Below are positions 8,883 to 17,857 of a stretch of 64,000 bases of DNA, piece after piece (position 1 is the stretch's first letter; each line of letters begins with the position of its first letter). Made by a program: the position numbers and the translations under genes. Origin of the DNA: Aulosira sp. FACHB-615 (GTDB lineage Bacteria; Cyanobacteriota; Cyanobacteriia; Cyanobacteriales; Nostocaceae). The DNA is taken from NCBI RefSeq assembly GCF_014698045.1, contig NZ_JACJSE010000031.1, forward strand, positions 14,906 through 78,905. The letters are read 5' to 3'. The notes under the pieces were generated by a model, which made no database searches, had not been told where the DNA came from, and saw only the letters and a list, made by a program, of their open reading frames with translations.

Positions 8883-8991
8883 ACCCCCCACACCTCCCAC
8901 ACTCCCCACACTCCCCACACTTCCCACACTCCCCACACTCCCCACACTTCCCACACTCCCCACACTCCCCACACCCCCCACACTCCCCATA
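8883..8991. repeat. 9-bp tandem repeat (CCCACACTC)
   Basis: About 11-12 copies of CCCACACTC or CCCACACTT in direct tandem. The other strand reads as a Cys-Gly-Glu repeat, which is only a shadow of the DNA repeat. Flanking GACTTACGCA and TGCGTAAC strings resemble the ends of a dispersed element. Confidence 0.85.
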
Positions 8992-9082
8992 CACAATTTT
9001 GGTGCGTAACTCCTGTCTATGAGAGATCAGCATTGATTTTGGGAACACTTGATCTACTAGTTGATTTAACGGGAATTGGTCA

Positions 9083-10162
9083 ATGTCTGACGGTCAATGG
9101 AAAAACAACTTGAACAGTACCTCTCCTACGCCAGCGCCTACAACCCGCCTTACGCCAATCAAGCGCAATACCATTACCCATGAATTTGACCAAAATGCTG
9201 CTGATGCAATGTTGGCGGAAAACAGCAATACTCAGTTATGGGAAGCAGCAGAACTATTGCGTCAAGGTATACAACAGCAACAAGCGGGAGAACTCATCGC
9301 GGCTTTGAAGTCCTTGCAACAATCCTTGGCGTTATTTGAGGTGATTGGAGATATCCCCCAACAAGAACAGGCGCTATGCTTTTTAGCAGTAGTTACCTAC
9401 GCTTCGGGAGATTATAAAAGTACTATTACTTATGCCAAGCAATGTCTGACTTTAAAAAAAGAGACACCAGACCCATCAATACAAATGCAGGCATTTTCCC
9501 ATTTAGGTAACGCTTATCGTCACTTAAATGAGCATGAGAAAGCAATTAAATATTTAGATGAATGCTTGAAAATTACCCGCAGCTTGCAAGACAAGCGCAG
9601 TCAAGTTGCCGCCTTAAATAATTTAGGATTGGTTTACAAAGCAGCAGGTAACTTAACACGGGCGATCGAGTATCAAGAGCAAAGCTTAAAATTGGTGCAG
9701 GAACTTCAAGATAACTGGGGTATAGAACAAGTCCTGAAAAATTTGGGTAATGCTTGGTATGCTTTGGACAATTATCCCAAAGCGATCGCCTACTATGAAC
9801 AATGTGTCAAAGTTGCACGCATTCTCAACAACCCCCGCAGTGCCATTCAAGTACTCAAAAATTTAGGCAATGCCTGTTATGCTACCAATGAATACGGCAA
9901 AGCCATGACTTATTATCAAGAACGTCTCCAACTAGCCAGAGAATTAAAAGACAAACGCAGTGAAGAACAATCTCTAGGCAGTTTAGGCGTAACTTGTGAA
10001 GCGTTGGGAGATTATAACCAAGCCATCCAATATTATGAACAACGCTTACTCTTAGCGAGAAGTATCAAAGACCGCCGCATTGAAGAACAAGCCCTTGCCA
10101 GCCTCAAAGTTGCTTGCTATGCCTTGGGTGATTACGCCAAAGCTATGCAATATCAGCAATAG
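9083..10162 (+). CDS. Tetratricopeptide repeat protein
   Basis: A 359-aa protein with about seven 40-residue TPR units of the LGN/Rapsyn type, for example NNLGLVYKAAGNLTRAIEYQ and KNLGNAWYALDNYPKAIAYY, running from about residue 60 to the end. The first 45 residues are Ser/Thr/Pro-rich and likely disordered. TPR arrays of this kind bind partner proteins. There is no catalytic domain, and it ends inside a TPR helix, which is not unusual. It stops 105 bp before the uracil-DNA glycosylase gene on the same strand; no functional link is evident. Confidence 0.9.
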   Translation: MSDGQWKNNLNSTSPTPAPTTRLTPIKRNTITHEFDQNAADAMLAENSNTQLWEAAELLRQGIQQQQAGELIAALKSLQQSLALFEVIGDIPQQEQALCFLAVVTYASGDYKSTITYAKQCLTLKKETPDPSIQMQAFSHLGNAYRHLNEHEKAIKYLDECLKITRSLQDKRSQVAALNNLGLVYKAAGNLTRAIEYQEQSLKLVQELQDNWGIEQVLKNLGNAWYALDNYPKAIAYYEQCVKVARILNNPRSAIQVLKNLGNACYATNEYGKAMTYYQERLQLARELKDKRSEEQSLGSLGVTCEALGDYNQAIQYYEQRLLLARSIKDRRIEEQALASLKVACYALGDYAKAMQYQQ

Positions 10163-10267
10163 GCAATAGTTTTTTGTCTTAAGTTCGCTGCTACAATGGA
10201 ACTCACGCCAATTTCAGTATTCCGCAATCAACACAATCTAGGTGCTTAAACCAACAACCGTAGTTTC

Positions 10268-12022
10268 ATGAGCAGCGACATTCAACTGAGTCTCTTTGGA
10301 GAATCTAACATCAATCAAAAAGACCAGATTCCTACAGATGGCAAAATTCCCATTCCGACGGGAACCTACAACAACATGACCGAATTGGCACAGCACTGCA
10401 ACCAGTGTCAACGTTGCGAATTAGGACAAACACGCACCAATGCTGTCGTAGGGCGAGGTAATCTCAAAGCACCAATCATGATTGTGGGCGAAGCACCAGG
10501 CCAAAGCGAAGACGAAACCGGCTTACCATTTGTTGGTCGGTCTGGTCAGCTACTAGAAAAAATATTAGCATCGGTGAATTTGACTACTGAGCAAGATGTC
10601 TACATTGGTAACATCAATAAATGCCTTGATGGTTACACTAGAGTCATCACCAAAGCAGGTTCTAAACGACTTAATTGGATTGTAAAAAACCAGTGGTCAG
10701 GTGAAGTAGCGAGTGTTACTGAACATGGACAACTAGTTTGGAAAAAAGTAACTGGTTGGTACAGATCACAACTAGCAGGCAGACAACTTTACAAAGTATC
10801 CTTTAGAGGTGGCAAAGGTAGTAATAACGGTGAAGTTGGCTATGTTGCCACAGAAGATCATCCAGTTATGACCCGTAGAGGCTGGATTACTGTTGCAGAA
10901 TTACAAGACGATGATTTAGTAGCAACTGGGACACCTGCTCCTGGAAATAGAGGACTACAGATATTATTAGGTTCGTTGTTGGGTGATGCTTGTATTAGCT
11001 CCAATGGTCAATTTATTGAAAATCACAGTATTCAACAAGCTGCGTATTTAAAGCTAAAAGCAAGAGTATTAACTGGCTTTAAACCCCAGATGAGAGAATA
11101 TCTAGCTAAGTCCCAAAATGGCAATACCTATCAATCATTAAGCATGGGACTGGCAAAAACATACTATTTGCATCAACTACGTGAAGAATGGTATCCCCAA
11201 GGTAAAAAAGACTTTCCGATTGCAGCCTTAGAAAAACTAGACAATTTTGGTCTAGCTATTTGGTACATGGATGATGGCTATTGGCGAAGAAAGACTAAAG
11301 ATGGAAAAATTAGACAAAGCATTGATGTAGAAATTGCTTTAGGAGATATCAAACCAGAAACAGCAGAAAAAGTTGTTCAGTATTTTGACAGCAAAGGTTA
11401 CAAAACTTATGCAGTTTTTCAGTCAACTTGGAGAATATTTTTTAGATATGGTGAGGGCATTCGATTTTTAGAGAGCATTGCCGAATATATTCCTGTATCG
11501 ATGCGGTATAAATTACCAGAGGAACTGCACAAAATTCCATTTAACTTAAAAGTTTACCAAGAAGAAGCAGTAGTCACTGATTGGAAACCAGTTACTAAAA
11601 AACCAGTACCACCAAAATCTAATTCTGAGTTAGTCTACTGTATTGATGTTGAAGATACAGCCAATTTTGTCACACCAGCAGGGGTTGTACATAATTGTCG
11701 CCCTCCTGCTAATCGGGTTCCTACTCCTAATGAAATGGCAGCTTGCATCCCATATTTATTAGAACAAATTCGCTTAATTGACCCCAAAATTATTTTGTTA
11801 ACAGGTGCAACAGCCGTCAAAGGATTAACAGGCGAAAAGCAAGGAATCACCAAAATTCGCGGTCAGTGGATAGAGTGGGAAGGCCGTTTATGTATGCCAA
11901 TTTTTCACCCTTCCTACTTGTTGCGTAACCCATCGAAAGAAAAAGGCAGCCCAAAATGGTTGATGTGGCAAGATATTCAGGCAGTCCGCGCTAAGTATGA
12001 TGAAATAGCGGGTGATAGGTGA
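10268..12022 (+). CDS. Family-4 uracil-DNA glycosylase with an intein
   Basis: A 584-aa precursor. The exteins are residues 1-118 and 477-584 (226 aa), the usual size of a [4Fe-4S] type-4 uracil-DNA glycosylase. They carry Cys-x2-Cys at 47/50, GEAPGQSEDE, FVGRSGQLL, the KCRPP cluster cysteine (C477 here), AACIPYLL with the fourth cysteine, and the catalytic-loop motif FHPSYLLRNP. The enzyme removes uracil from DNA. An intein occupies residues 119-476 and must splice out to rebuild NINK|CRPP. The start is the ATG before the conserved N-terminal SLFGE. No operon partner is obvious. Confidence 0.93.
   Translation: MSSDIQLSLFGESNINQKDQIPTDGKIPIPTGTYNNMTELAQHCNQCQRCELGQTRTNAVVGRGNLKAPIMIVGEAPGQSEDETGLPFVGRSGQLLEKILASVNLTTEQDVYIGNINKCLDGYTRVITKAGSKRLNWIVKNQWSGEVASVTEHGQLVWKKVTGWYRSQLAGRQLYKVSFRGGKGSNNGEVGYVATEDHPVMTRRGWITVAELQDDDLVATGTPAPGNRGLQILLGSLLGDACISSNGQFIENHSIQQAAYLKLKARVLTGFKPQMREYLAKSQNGNTYQSLSMGLAKTYYLHQLREEWYPQGKKDFPIAALEKLDNFGLAIWYMDDGYWRRKTKDGKIRQSIDVEIALGDIKPETAEKVVQYFDSKGYKTYAVFQSTWRIFFRYGEGIRFLESIAEYIPVSMRYKLPEELHKIPFNLKVYQEEAVVTDWKPVTKKPVPPKSNSELVYCIDVEDTANFVTPAGVVHNCRPPANRVPTPNEMAACIPYLLEQIRLIDPKIILLTGATAVKGLTGEKQGITKIRGQWIEWEGRLCMPIFHPSYLLRNPSKEKGSPKWLMWQDIQAVRAKYDEIAGDR
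10622..11695 (+). mobile_element. Intein with LAGLIDADG homing endonuclease
   Basis: In-frame insert of 358 aa. Block A starts with Cys1 (CLDGYTRV). Block B has TEDHPV (residues 195-200) with the splicing His. Two LAGLIDADG-type helices, LLGSLLGDA (233-241) and LAIWYMDDGYW (329-339), each carry the expected Asp. Blocks F and G are VYCIDVEDTANFVTPAG and VVHN with the terminal Asn476, followed by Cys+1. All splicing residues are present, so it should be active. The insertion is at a cluster-ligand cysteine of the host enzyme. Confidence 0.93.
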
Positions 12023-12041
12023 CAGGTGACAGGGGTGTAAG

Positions 12042-12078
12042 GGGTGTAAGGGTGTAGGTGTTCAAAACCCTTACACCC
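12042..12078. terminator. Hairpin between convergent genes
   Basis: GGGTGTAAGGG (12042-12052) and CCCTTACACCC (12068-12078) form an 11-bp stem between the convergent UDG and HMA genes. There is no T-tract, so the terminator call is tentative; GGGTGTAAGG is also a common repeat in this genome. Confidence 0.4.
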
Positions 12079-12108
12079 AGCCTCAACACAGGTAAATCCA
12101 GGTAATAC

Positions 12109-12303
12109 TTAAGCTGGGGGATAGCCAGCATTAGCTAAAGCATCTTTGATTTTTTCCTCAGAAGCTTGAGTTTCCACATTAACAAGCTTAGTTGCGGGAT
12201 CAGCTTGTACGATCGCATCAGCATCAACTGTTTTCACAGCATTGGTGATATTGTTAGCACAAACAGAACAAGCCATGTTGGGAACGGTAAGTGTCAGTGT
12301 CAT
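12109..12303 (-). CDS. Heavy-metal-associated (HMA) domain protein, CopZ-like
   Basis: A 64-aa single HMA domain. The metal-binding loop is MACSVC near the N-terminus (the family pattern is MxCxxC), followed by the typical NAVKTVDAD and DALANAGYPP. Such proteins carry Cu(I) to P-type ATPases. It lies 25 bp downstream of the DUF305 gene on the same strand, so the two are probably one operon for copper or silver handling. Length is typical for a free metallochaperone. Confidence 0.88.
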   Translation of the reverse strand: MTLTLTVPNMACSVCANNITNAVKTVDADAIVQADPATKLVNVETQASEEKIKDALANAGYPPA

Positions 12304-12328
12304 AGATTTAGAATTTTGAATGATAAAA

Positions 12329-12985
12329 CTACTTAGACCAAGCTTGATACCATTGCTGCATCTGTTGAATTTCAGCAGTTTGAGACTTAATGATTGCTTC
12401 AGCTAACTTCCTAATTTCAGGATGTGTAGCATTATTGGCTACCATCTTGGCCATCATCACTGCTGATTCATGGTGAGGAATCATCTGACGAATAAATTCC
12501 TTGTCAAAATCAGAGGCATTTTTTAATGTCTCTAAATTCATCCCCATACCCATCATTCCTGAGTGCATGGACATTTCCGGCATTTTGTGACCTGCACTAT
12601 GATGACTTCCCATCTCGGTGCTTGGAGTCGCAGGAACTTCCGCGCCATACCATTGTTTGTACCAAGCTTTCATTTGGTCAATTTCTTTGGTCTGGTCAGC
12701 TTTAATTGCCGTAGCCAGCTGTTTAATTTCTGGCCGTTGAGATTTTTGCAACGCTATATCCGCCATCTCGACTGCGCCTTGATGGTGGGGAATCATCATT
12801 TCGATGAAGTTCTGATCTGCTTGCTGTGTTCCTGCCATTTTGTGTGGCATAGTGCTACTTGTCGCACAAGGAGGCGATTGTAGACGCTGTTGTGCGGCTC
12901 TGGTAGCGTAGGTAAAGGATAAAGCAGTAATCGCACTACCTGCGAGTATACCTACTAGCCCATAAATTGTTGGTTTAGTTAACAT
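12329..12985 (-). CDS. DUF305 domain protein, membrane-anchored or secreted
   Basis: A 218-aa protein with an N-terminal hydrophobic segment (residues ~8-26, a signal anchor or uncleaved signal) and two DUF305 (ferritin-like) units: IEMMIPHHQGAVEMADIAL and IRQMIPHHESAVMMAKMV. A Met/His-rich linker sits between them (PEMSMHSGMMGMGMN), consistent with periplasmic copper binding. DUF305 proteins often accompany copper-resistance genes, and the HMA chaperone downstream supports this. Substrate specificity is inference. Confidence 0.85.
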   Translation of the reverse strand: MLTKPTIYGLVGILAGSAITALSFTYATRAAQQRLQSPPCATSSTMPHKMAGTQQADQNFIEMMIPHHQGAVEMADIALQKSQRPEIKQLATAIKADQTKEIDQMKAWYKQWYGAEVPATPSTEMGSHHSAGHKMPEMSMHSGMMGMGMNLETLKNASDFDKEFIRQMIPHHESAVMMAKMVANNATHPEIRKLAEAIIKSQTAEIQQMQQWYQAWSK

Positions 12986-13277
12986 AGCTGTTCCTCTTTG
13001 TTATTCAAAGGAACTATTTGTGTCCTACTCGTTACATTCATCCTAAACTCTCCCGTTAAATGGAGAATCCAGCAGATTTTACAAGTCGTTACATTTCTTT
13101 TTATGACAATTTTTCTCTTTTCTTGCCTAAAACTTACATCTTGTGTCATGATGAGGTGTGAGAATTAATTCGGCGATAGCGTTTGTTTTTAGTATTGATG
13201 GGCTTTTCCTTTTGGTATTTACAGACTTCTCCCCGAAATCTAATATCTCTGCAAACTTGCGATTTCGGATTTAAATT

Positions 13278-13586
13278 ATGTCAATTTACGTAGGTAACCT
13301 CTCTTATGAAGTTACACAAGATGCTTTGAATAGTGTTTTTGCAGAATATGGTTCTGTAAAGCGGATTCAAATCCCTACCGACCGTGAAACAGGTCGTCTA
13401 CGTGGTTTTGCCTTTGTAGAGATGGGTAGCGATGCTGAAGAAACAGCCGCTATTGAAGCACTTGATGGTGCTGAATGGATGGGTCGTGACCTCAAAGTTA
13501 ATAAAGCTAGACCTAAAGAAGACCGTGGTTCCTTTGGTGGTGGTGGTAATCGCGGTGGTGGCGGCGGCTACCGTAACCGCTATTAA
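13278..13586 (+). CDS. RRM RNA-binding protein with Gly-rich tail
   Basis: A 102-aa cyanobacterial Rbp-type protein: one RNA recognition motif with RNP2 IYVGNL (residues 3-8) and RNP1 RGFAFVEM (about 43-50), then a short Gly/Arg tail (GGGGNRGGGGGYRNRY). These proteins bind single-stranded RNA; Gly-tailed members in Anabaena are often cold-induced. The 5' region from 13140 is long and gene-free, as expected for a cold-regulated leader. A hairpin terminator follows at 13696-13728. Confidence 0.93.
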   Translation: MSIYVGNLSYEVTQDALNSVFAEYGSVKRIQIPTDRETGRLRGFAFVEMGSDAEETAAIEALDGAEWMGRDLKVNKARPKEDRGSFGGGGNRGGGGGYRNRY

Positions 13587-13695
13587 GTGGTAACAGGTAA
13601 CAGAGGGCAGAATTATCAGCCTTTTGCTGTCTAATTACCAACTTGACTACTGCTATTTTTTGAAAAATACCGACACCTCGGTTACATAATTTTAT

Positions 13696-13728
13696 CAAGG
13701 CTCAAGTATTACTACTTGAGCCTTGTTT
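13696..13728 (+). terminator. Rho-independent terminator after the RRM gene
   Basis: CAAGGCTCAAGT and ACTTGAGCCTTG form a perfect 12-bp stem with a 6-nt loop, followed by TTT. It lies about 110 bp after the stop codon. Confidence 0.75.
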
Positions 13729-13730
13729 AT

Positions 13731-13797
13731 GAGGTACAGCAACTGATTGAAAAAAGTAAATGGTGTACCTCACTTACTTCAAAAGTGCTGTATCAGG
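13731..13797. repeat. Remnant of an IS630-type element end
   Basis: GAGGTACAGCA, GGTGTACCTCA and CAAAAGTGCTGTAT resemble the sequence flanking the IS630-type transposase end at 63780 (ATACAGCAC and GAGGTACA). The stretch GGTGTACCTCACTTACTTC through AAAAGTGCTGTAT recurs almost exactly, inverted, at 24695-24727. Confidence 0.5.
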
Positions 13798-13867
13798 GTG
13801 CAGGTTTAGGAGGGAAAAACCTTACACCCATTCTCAATAGACAACCTTTATGTGTCAGTCCTCAGAA

Positions 13868-15511
13868 CTACAGTTCACAACTCAATTCACCGGCTTTTTG
13901 AGTAAAACGGCGATTTTCTCTGTAATCTACAGGACAATCAATAACTGCGGGTACATCCTGCGCTAAGGCTTCTTTAAGGATCGGGATTAAATCGAGACTA
14001 GATTCCACGCGATAGCCTTTTAAACCCATACTTTCGGCTAATTTGACAAAATCGGGATTACCAAAATGGACGAAAGATGAATTACCTTTACCAAAGTGGT
14101 TTTCTTGCTTCCATTCAATTAAGCCATAACCACCATCATTAAAGATTAAGGTGACAAAGGGAGTACCGACGCGCAACGCTGTTTCTAATTCTTGGGAATT
14201 CATCATAAAGCCACCGTCACCCGTTACAGCCACAATTTTGCGCTTGGGATACACCAGTTTAGCGGCTAAAGCACCAGGAATCGCAATCCCCATTGCGGCA
14301 AAGCCATTAGAAATAATGCAAGTATTGGGACTATGGCAATGATAATGACGCGCCATCCACATTTTATGTGCGCCAACGTCGGAAATTACAATATCATCTG
14401 GCCCCATGACTTGCCGCAAGTCATAAATTAATTTTTGCGGTTTAATTGGATAACCTTCATCATTAGCATATTGTTCATAATCAGCGCGAATTTCACTGCG
14501 TAAACTAATCGCATAAGGATTTGGTTTACCTTGGCGGTCTGCGACTTTTAAGATTTCAAACAAAGAATCGGAAATATCACCAATAACTTCGACATTACAA
14601 ACATAACTACTATCAATTTCTGCCGCAGATGTACTAATATGTACGATGGGAATATTACCTTCAGGATTCCATTTTTTCGGCGAAAATTCAATTAAATCAT
14701 AGCCGATCGCAATTACTAAATCTGTATTATCAAAACCGCAGGTAATAAAGTCTCGTTGCTGTAAACCGACAGACCATAATGCCAAAGGATGAGTATAAGG
14801 AATTACACCTTTACCCATAAATGTATTAGCAACAGGGATATTCATTTGTGTTGCAAATTGTGTTACCGCATCACTAGCTTGACCACGAATTGCACCATTA
14901 CCAACTAAAATTAAGGGATTGACGGCTTGAGAAATCATCGCGGCGGCGGCGCGGATGCTGGCGAAAGATGCGTAGGTTTTTTCAGTTTTATCGCGCTGTA
15001 AAGGTTTCCCTTCCACAGACATAGCGGCGATATTTTCTGGTAAATCGATATGCACTGCACCGGGTTTTTCGGTTTGTGATCGCTTGAAGGCTTTGCGGAC
15101 TACTTCTGGTGTAATACTCGGTCGCACAATCTGTTTATTCCACTTAGTTACCGGGGCAAACATCGCCACTAAATCTAAATATTGGTGAGATTCAATGTGC
15201 ATTCTATCGGTTCCCACTTGCCCAGTAATTGCTACTAAAGGCGCACCATCCAGGTTAGCATCAGCCACACCAGTCATCAAATTTGTTGCCCCAGGGCCAA
15301 GGGTAGAAAGACAAACCCCAGCTTTACCAGTTAACCGTCCATAAACATCGGCCATAAAAGCCGCACCTTGTTCATGACGAGTCGTAATAAATTTAATGGT
15401 AGAGTGTTTGATTGCTTCTAAAACGTGTAAATTTTCCTCACCCGGCAGTCCAAAAACATACTCTACACCTTCATTTTCTAAACACTTTACTAATAGTTCT
15501 GCTGTATTCAT
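13868..15511 (-). CDS. Thiamine-diphosphate enzyme, probable 2-oxoglutarate decarboxylase
   Basis: A 547-aa protein of the acetolactate synthase/TPP superfamily. The N-terminal Pyr domain has EYVFGLPGEENLHVLEA with the catalytic Glu. The central domain follows, then the C-terminal PP domain with GDGGFMMNSQELE and NDGGYG for TDP/Mg2+. Automatic annotation would call it acetolactate synthase, but its sequence and its SSADH neighbour match the Synechococcus 7002 2-oxoglutarate decarboxylase that, with SSADH, closes the TCA cycle. I use the Met at 15511 because GAGG precedes it; an upstream in-frame ATG at 15580 lies in repeat DNA. Confidence 0.88.
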   Translation of the reverse strand: MNTAELLVKCLENEGVEYVFGLPGEENLHVLEAIKHSTIKFITTRHEQGAAFMADVYGRLTGKAGVCLSTLGPGATNLMTGVADANLDGAPLVAITGQVGTDRMHIESHQYLDLVAMFAPVTKWNKQIVRPSITPEVVRKAFKRSQTEKPGAVHIDLPENIAAMSVEGKPLQRDKTEKTYASFASIRAAAAMISQAVNPLILVGNGAIRGQASDAVTQFATQMNIPVANTFMGKGVIPYTHPLALWSVGLQQRDFITCGFDNTDLVIAIGYDLIEFSPKKWNPEGNIPIVHISTSAAEIDSSYVCNVEVIGDISDSLFEILKVADRQGKPNPYAISLRSEIRADYEQYANDEGYPIKPQKLIYDLRQVMGPDDIVISDVGAHKMWMARHYHCHSPNTCIISNGFAAMGIAIPGALAAKLVYPKRKIVAVTGDGGFMMNSQELETALRVGTPFVTLIFNDGGYGLIEWKQENHFGKGNSSFVHFGNPDFVKLAESMGLKGYRVESSLDLIPILKEALAQDVPAVIDCPVDYRENRRFTQKAGELSCEL

Positions 15512-15660
15512 TTTAAGTTCCTCATAAGATGCACAAAGTAGGGAATGGAGAGTGGGGAGTGGGGAGTAGTGATACATCAAGTAAAAAGTAAAAAACTAGG
15601 TTTCTTTTAACTTTTGCCTTTTGATTTTTGCCTTCCTATTCCCTACTCCCTACTCACTAA

Positions 15661-17028
15661 TCACTTCACCCAAACAGTTTTAACATTGACAAACTCTTGT
15701 ATGCCTTGAATGCTTAATTCTCGGCCATAGCCAGAACGTTTGAGACCGCCAAAAGGTAAGCGGGGGTCAGATTTAACTAAACCATTGATAAAGACTGCGC
15801 CAGCTTCAATTTCGGCAATTAAGCGTGAACGTTCTTCGTCGTTGTTTGTCCAAGCACTTGCACCCAAACCAAAGGGTGTAGCATTTGCCAGTTTAATCGC
15901 TGCATCAATATTTGGCACTCGAAATAACAAGGCGACTGGGCCAAAAAATTCTTCCTGGGCAATTGGCGCGTCAAGAGGAATATCTGAGATGATCGTCGGT
16001 GGATAAAAGTTACCTGGAAGGTTTGATATAGGATGCCCACCAGTCAAGACTTTACCGCCGCTTTGTTTGGCAACTTGTACTTGCTGATCTAACTCTTGGA
16101 GGATATCTGGTGTGGCAAGTGGCCCTAAATCGGTGTCTGATTGCATAGGATCGCCGACTTTTAAAGCCAGAAATTTATCTAACAATAACTTCTCGAATTG
16201 ATCAGCGATCGCTTCTTCCACAATAAAGCGTTTCGCAGCAATACAAGATTGCCCATTATTTAACATCCGGGCGGCGGTGGCTGTCGCTGCTGCGGCTGCT
16301 ATATCCGCACTGGCTAAAACAATAAACGGGTCACTTCCCCCCAATTCCAAAACAGTTTTTTTAATGTGTTTGCCGGCGTTGGCGGCTAAAGACGCACCCG
16401 CAGGTTCACTTCCAGTTAAGGTAGCAGCTTTTACTCGGTCATCAGCAATTAAATCAGCTACTTTTGCCGCACCAATTAATAAAGTTTGAAATACACCTCC
16501 GGGAAAACCAGCCCGTTGGAAAATATCGGCAATTGCTAAAGCTGATTGCGGTACATTCGACGCATGTTTTAATAAACCAACATTACCTGCCATCAGTGCA
16601 GGTGCAGCAAAGCGAAACACTTGCCAAAAGGGAAAATTCCACGGCATCACTGCCAAAATTATCCCCAAGGGCTGATAGCGGACAAAGCTATGACTAGCAT
16701 CTGTTTTCACAGTCACATCCGCCAAAAAATCAGCAGCATTTTCCGCATAATAGCGACAAACACTGGCACATTTTTCAACTTCTGCGATCGCTGCTTTGTA
16801 TGGTTTACCCATTTCCAGCGTCATGATTTTGCCAAAGTCTGCCTTTTCTTGGTCTAAAATTTCCGCAGCTTTTTGCAACCAAAGCGATCGCTGTGGGAAA
16901 CTCGTCTTACGGTACTGCTCAAAAGCCTGATTTGCCAAATTTAGTTTAGCGGCAATTTCTACATCGTTGAGTGGCTCAAAAGTTTTGAGCGTCTCCCCAG
17001 TGGCGGGATTGATGGTGGCGATAGCCAT
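15661..17028 (-). CDS. gabD: Succinate-semialdehyde dehydrogenase
   Basis: A 455-aa aldehyde dehydrogenase: MPWNFPFWQVFRF in the cofactor domain, GSEPAG in the Rossmann part, the catalytic Glu in LELGGSDPFIV, the catalytic Cys in NNGQSCIAAKRF, and the C-terminal FGGLKRSGYGREL. Length and motifs fit the cyanobacterial SSADH that oxidises succinic semialdehyde to succinate. It lies 149 bp upstream of the 2-oxoglutarate decarboxylase on the same strand, so the two steps of the alternative TCA bypass are together. Confidence 0.9.
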   Translation of the reverse strand: MAIATINPATGETLKTFEPLNDVEIAAKLNLANQAFEQYRKTSFPQRSLWLQKAAEILDQEKADFGKIMTLEMGKPYKAAIAEVEKCASVCRYYAENAADFLADVTVKTDASHSFVRYQPLGIILAVMPWNFPFWQVFRFAAPALMAGNVGLLKHASNVPQSALAIADIFQRAGFPGGVFQTLLIGAAKVADLIADDRVKAATLTGSEPAGASLAANAGKHIKKTVLELGGSDPFIVLASADIAAAAATATAARMLNNGQSCIAAKRFIVEEAIADQFEKLLLDKFLALKVGDPMQSDTDLGPLATPDILQELDQQVQVAKQSGGKVLTGGHPISNLPGNFYPPTIISDIPLDAPIAQEEFFGPVALLFRVPNIDAAIKLANATPFGLGASAWTNNDEERSRLIAEIEAGAVFINGLVKSDPRLPFGGLKRSGYGRELSIQGIQEFVNVKTVWVK

Positions 17029-17857
17029 TACCTGACCCCCATTAAAAAACAGCTTGAGGTAGCCGCCTATTTTTACACAAATTAGTTATAGAAGCTACCA
17101 CCCAAATTGTAGACTTCTTGCTCAAAATTGGTTGCTTAATATTACAATTTCGCAATTAAATCTATAACAATAGATACACTAATTGACTGTATTTTTAGGT
17201 AGATACAGGACAGATTCAATGATTTATGGATGAGATTTTTTTGCTCAATTACTAGGCAAAAATTACTAGATATAGTGATGATGTTTGTGGGTGCGATCGC
17301 TAAATAATCAAGCGCACAGCCTGACATAAAGCCAGGATTTTAAGATAACACCGAAAATATTAAAGTGCTACTCGCAAAACTCTAAAAGTAGAGTCTGGTA
17401 TTTTTTTGCCTCTTATTCCCCCCAGCAAATGTAAAAGTTTGTATCGAACCCTTGTCAGTCTTTGATGATAGGATTATTTAAATTTTGACCCTGATCGGTA
17501 ACATGACAGGCACAAAGTCTCAAAAAACTCTATAGATAAACGTTAATTTAACGTGGTGTGCAACTTTCTCTCAAACCTAACCCCCAACCCCTTCCCTACA
17601 AGGGAAGGGGGGCAAGATTCAAAGCCTCTCTCCGCTTCGGGGAGCCAGCGCGTTGCGGAGGTTCCCTCCGTTGTAGCGACTGGCGTGAGAGGTTTGGAGA
17701 GGGGTTTCAAGAATAAGTCACACATCGCATTAATTTCACGAAAAATCAGCAGTATTTCTCAACAGATGGTATAAAAGTTGCAGCAGAAGCCACCAAAACC
17801 TTCCAAAACACAAGCAGATATTTTAAATAACTTCAAACAGTATTAGGGGTAGCTATT
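17029..17857. other. Gene-free region with a palindromic dispersed repeat
   Basis: 829 bp between divergent genes. At 17573-17712 is a repeat common in cyanobacteria, with CTAACCCCCAACCCCTTCCC, GCTTCGGGGAGCCAGCGCG and GAGAGGTTTGGAGAGGGG; a related shorter stretch is at 62620. The short ORFs inside it run in both strands of the repeat and are not genes. Confidence 0.7.

Noticed and set aside
8827..9048. Cys-Gly-Glu repeat ORF on the minus strand
   Set aside because: It is only the translation of the 9-bp DNA repeat, which has no stop in one frame; no ribosome site.
17543..17774. Overlapping ORFs on both strands
   Set aside because: Both are shadows of a palindromic dispersed repeat.
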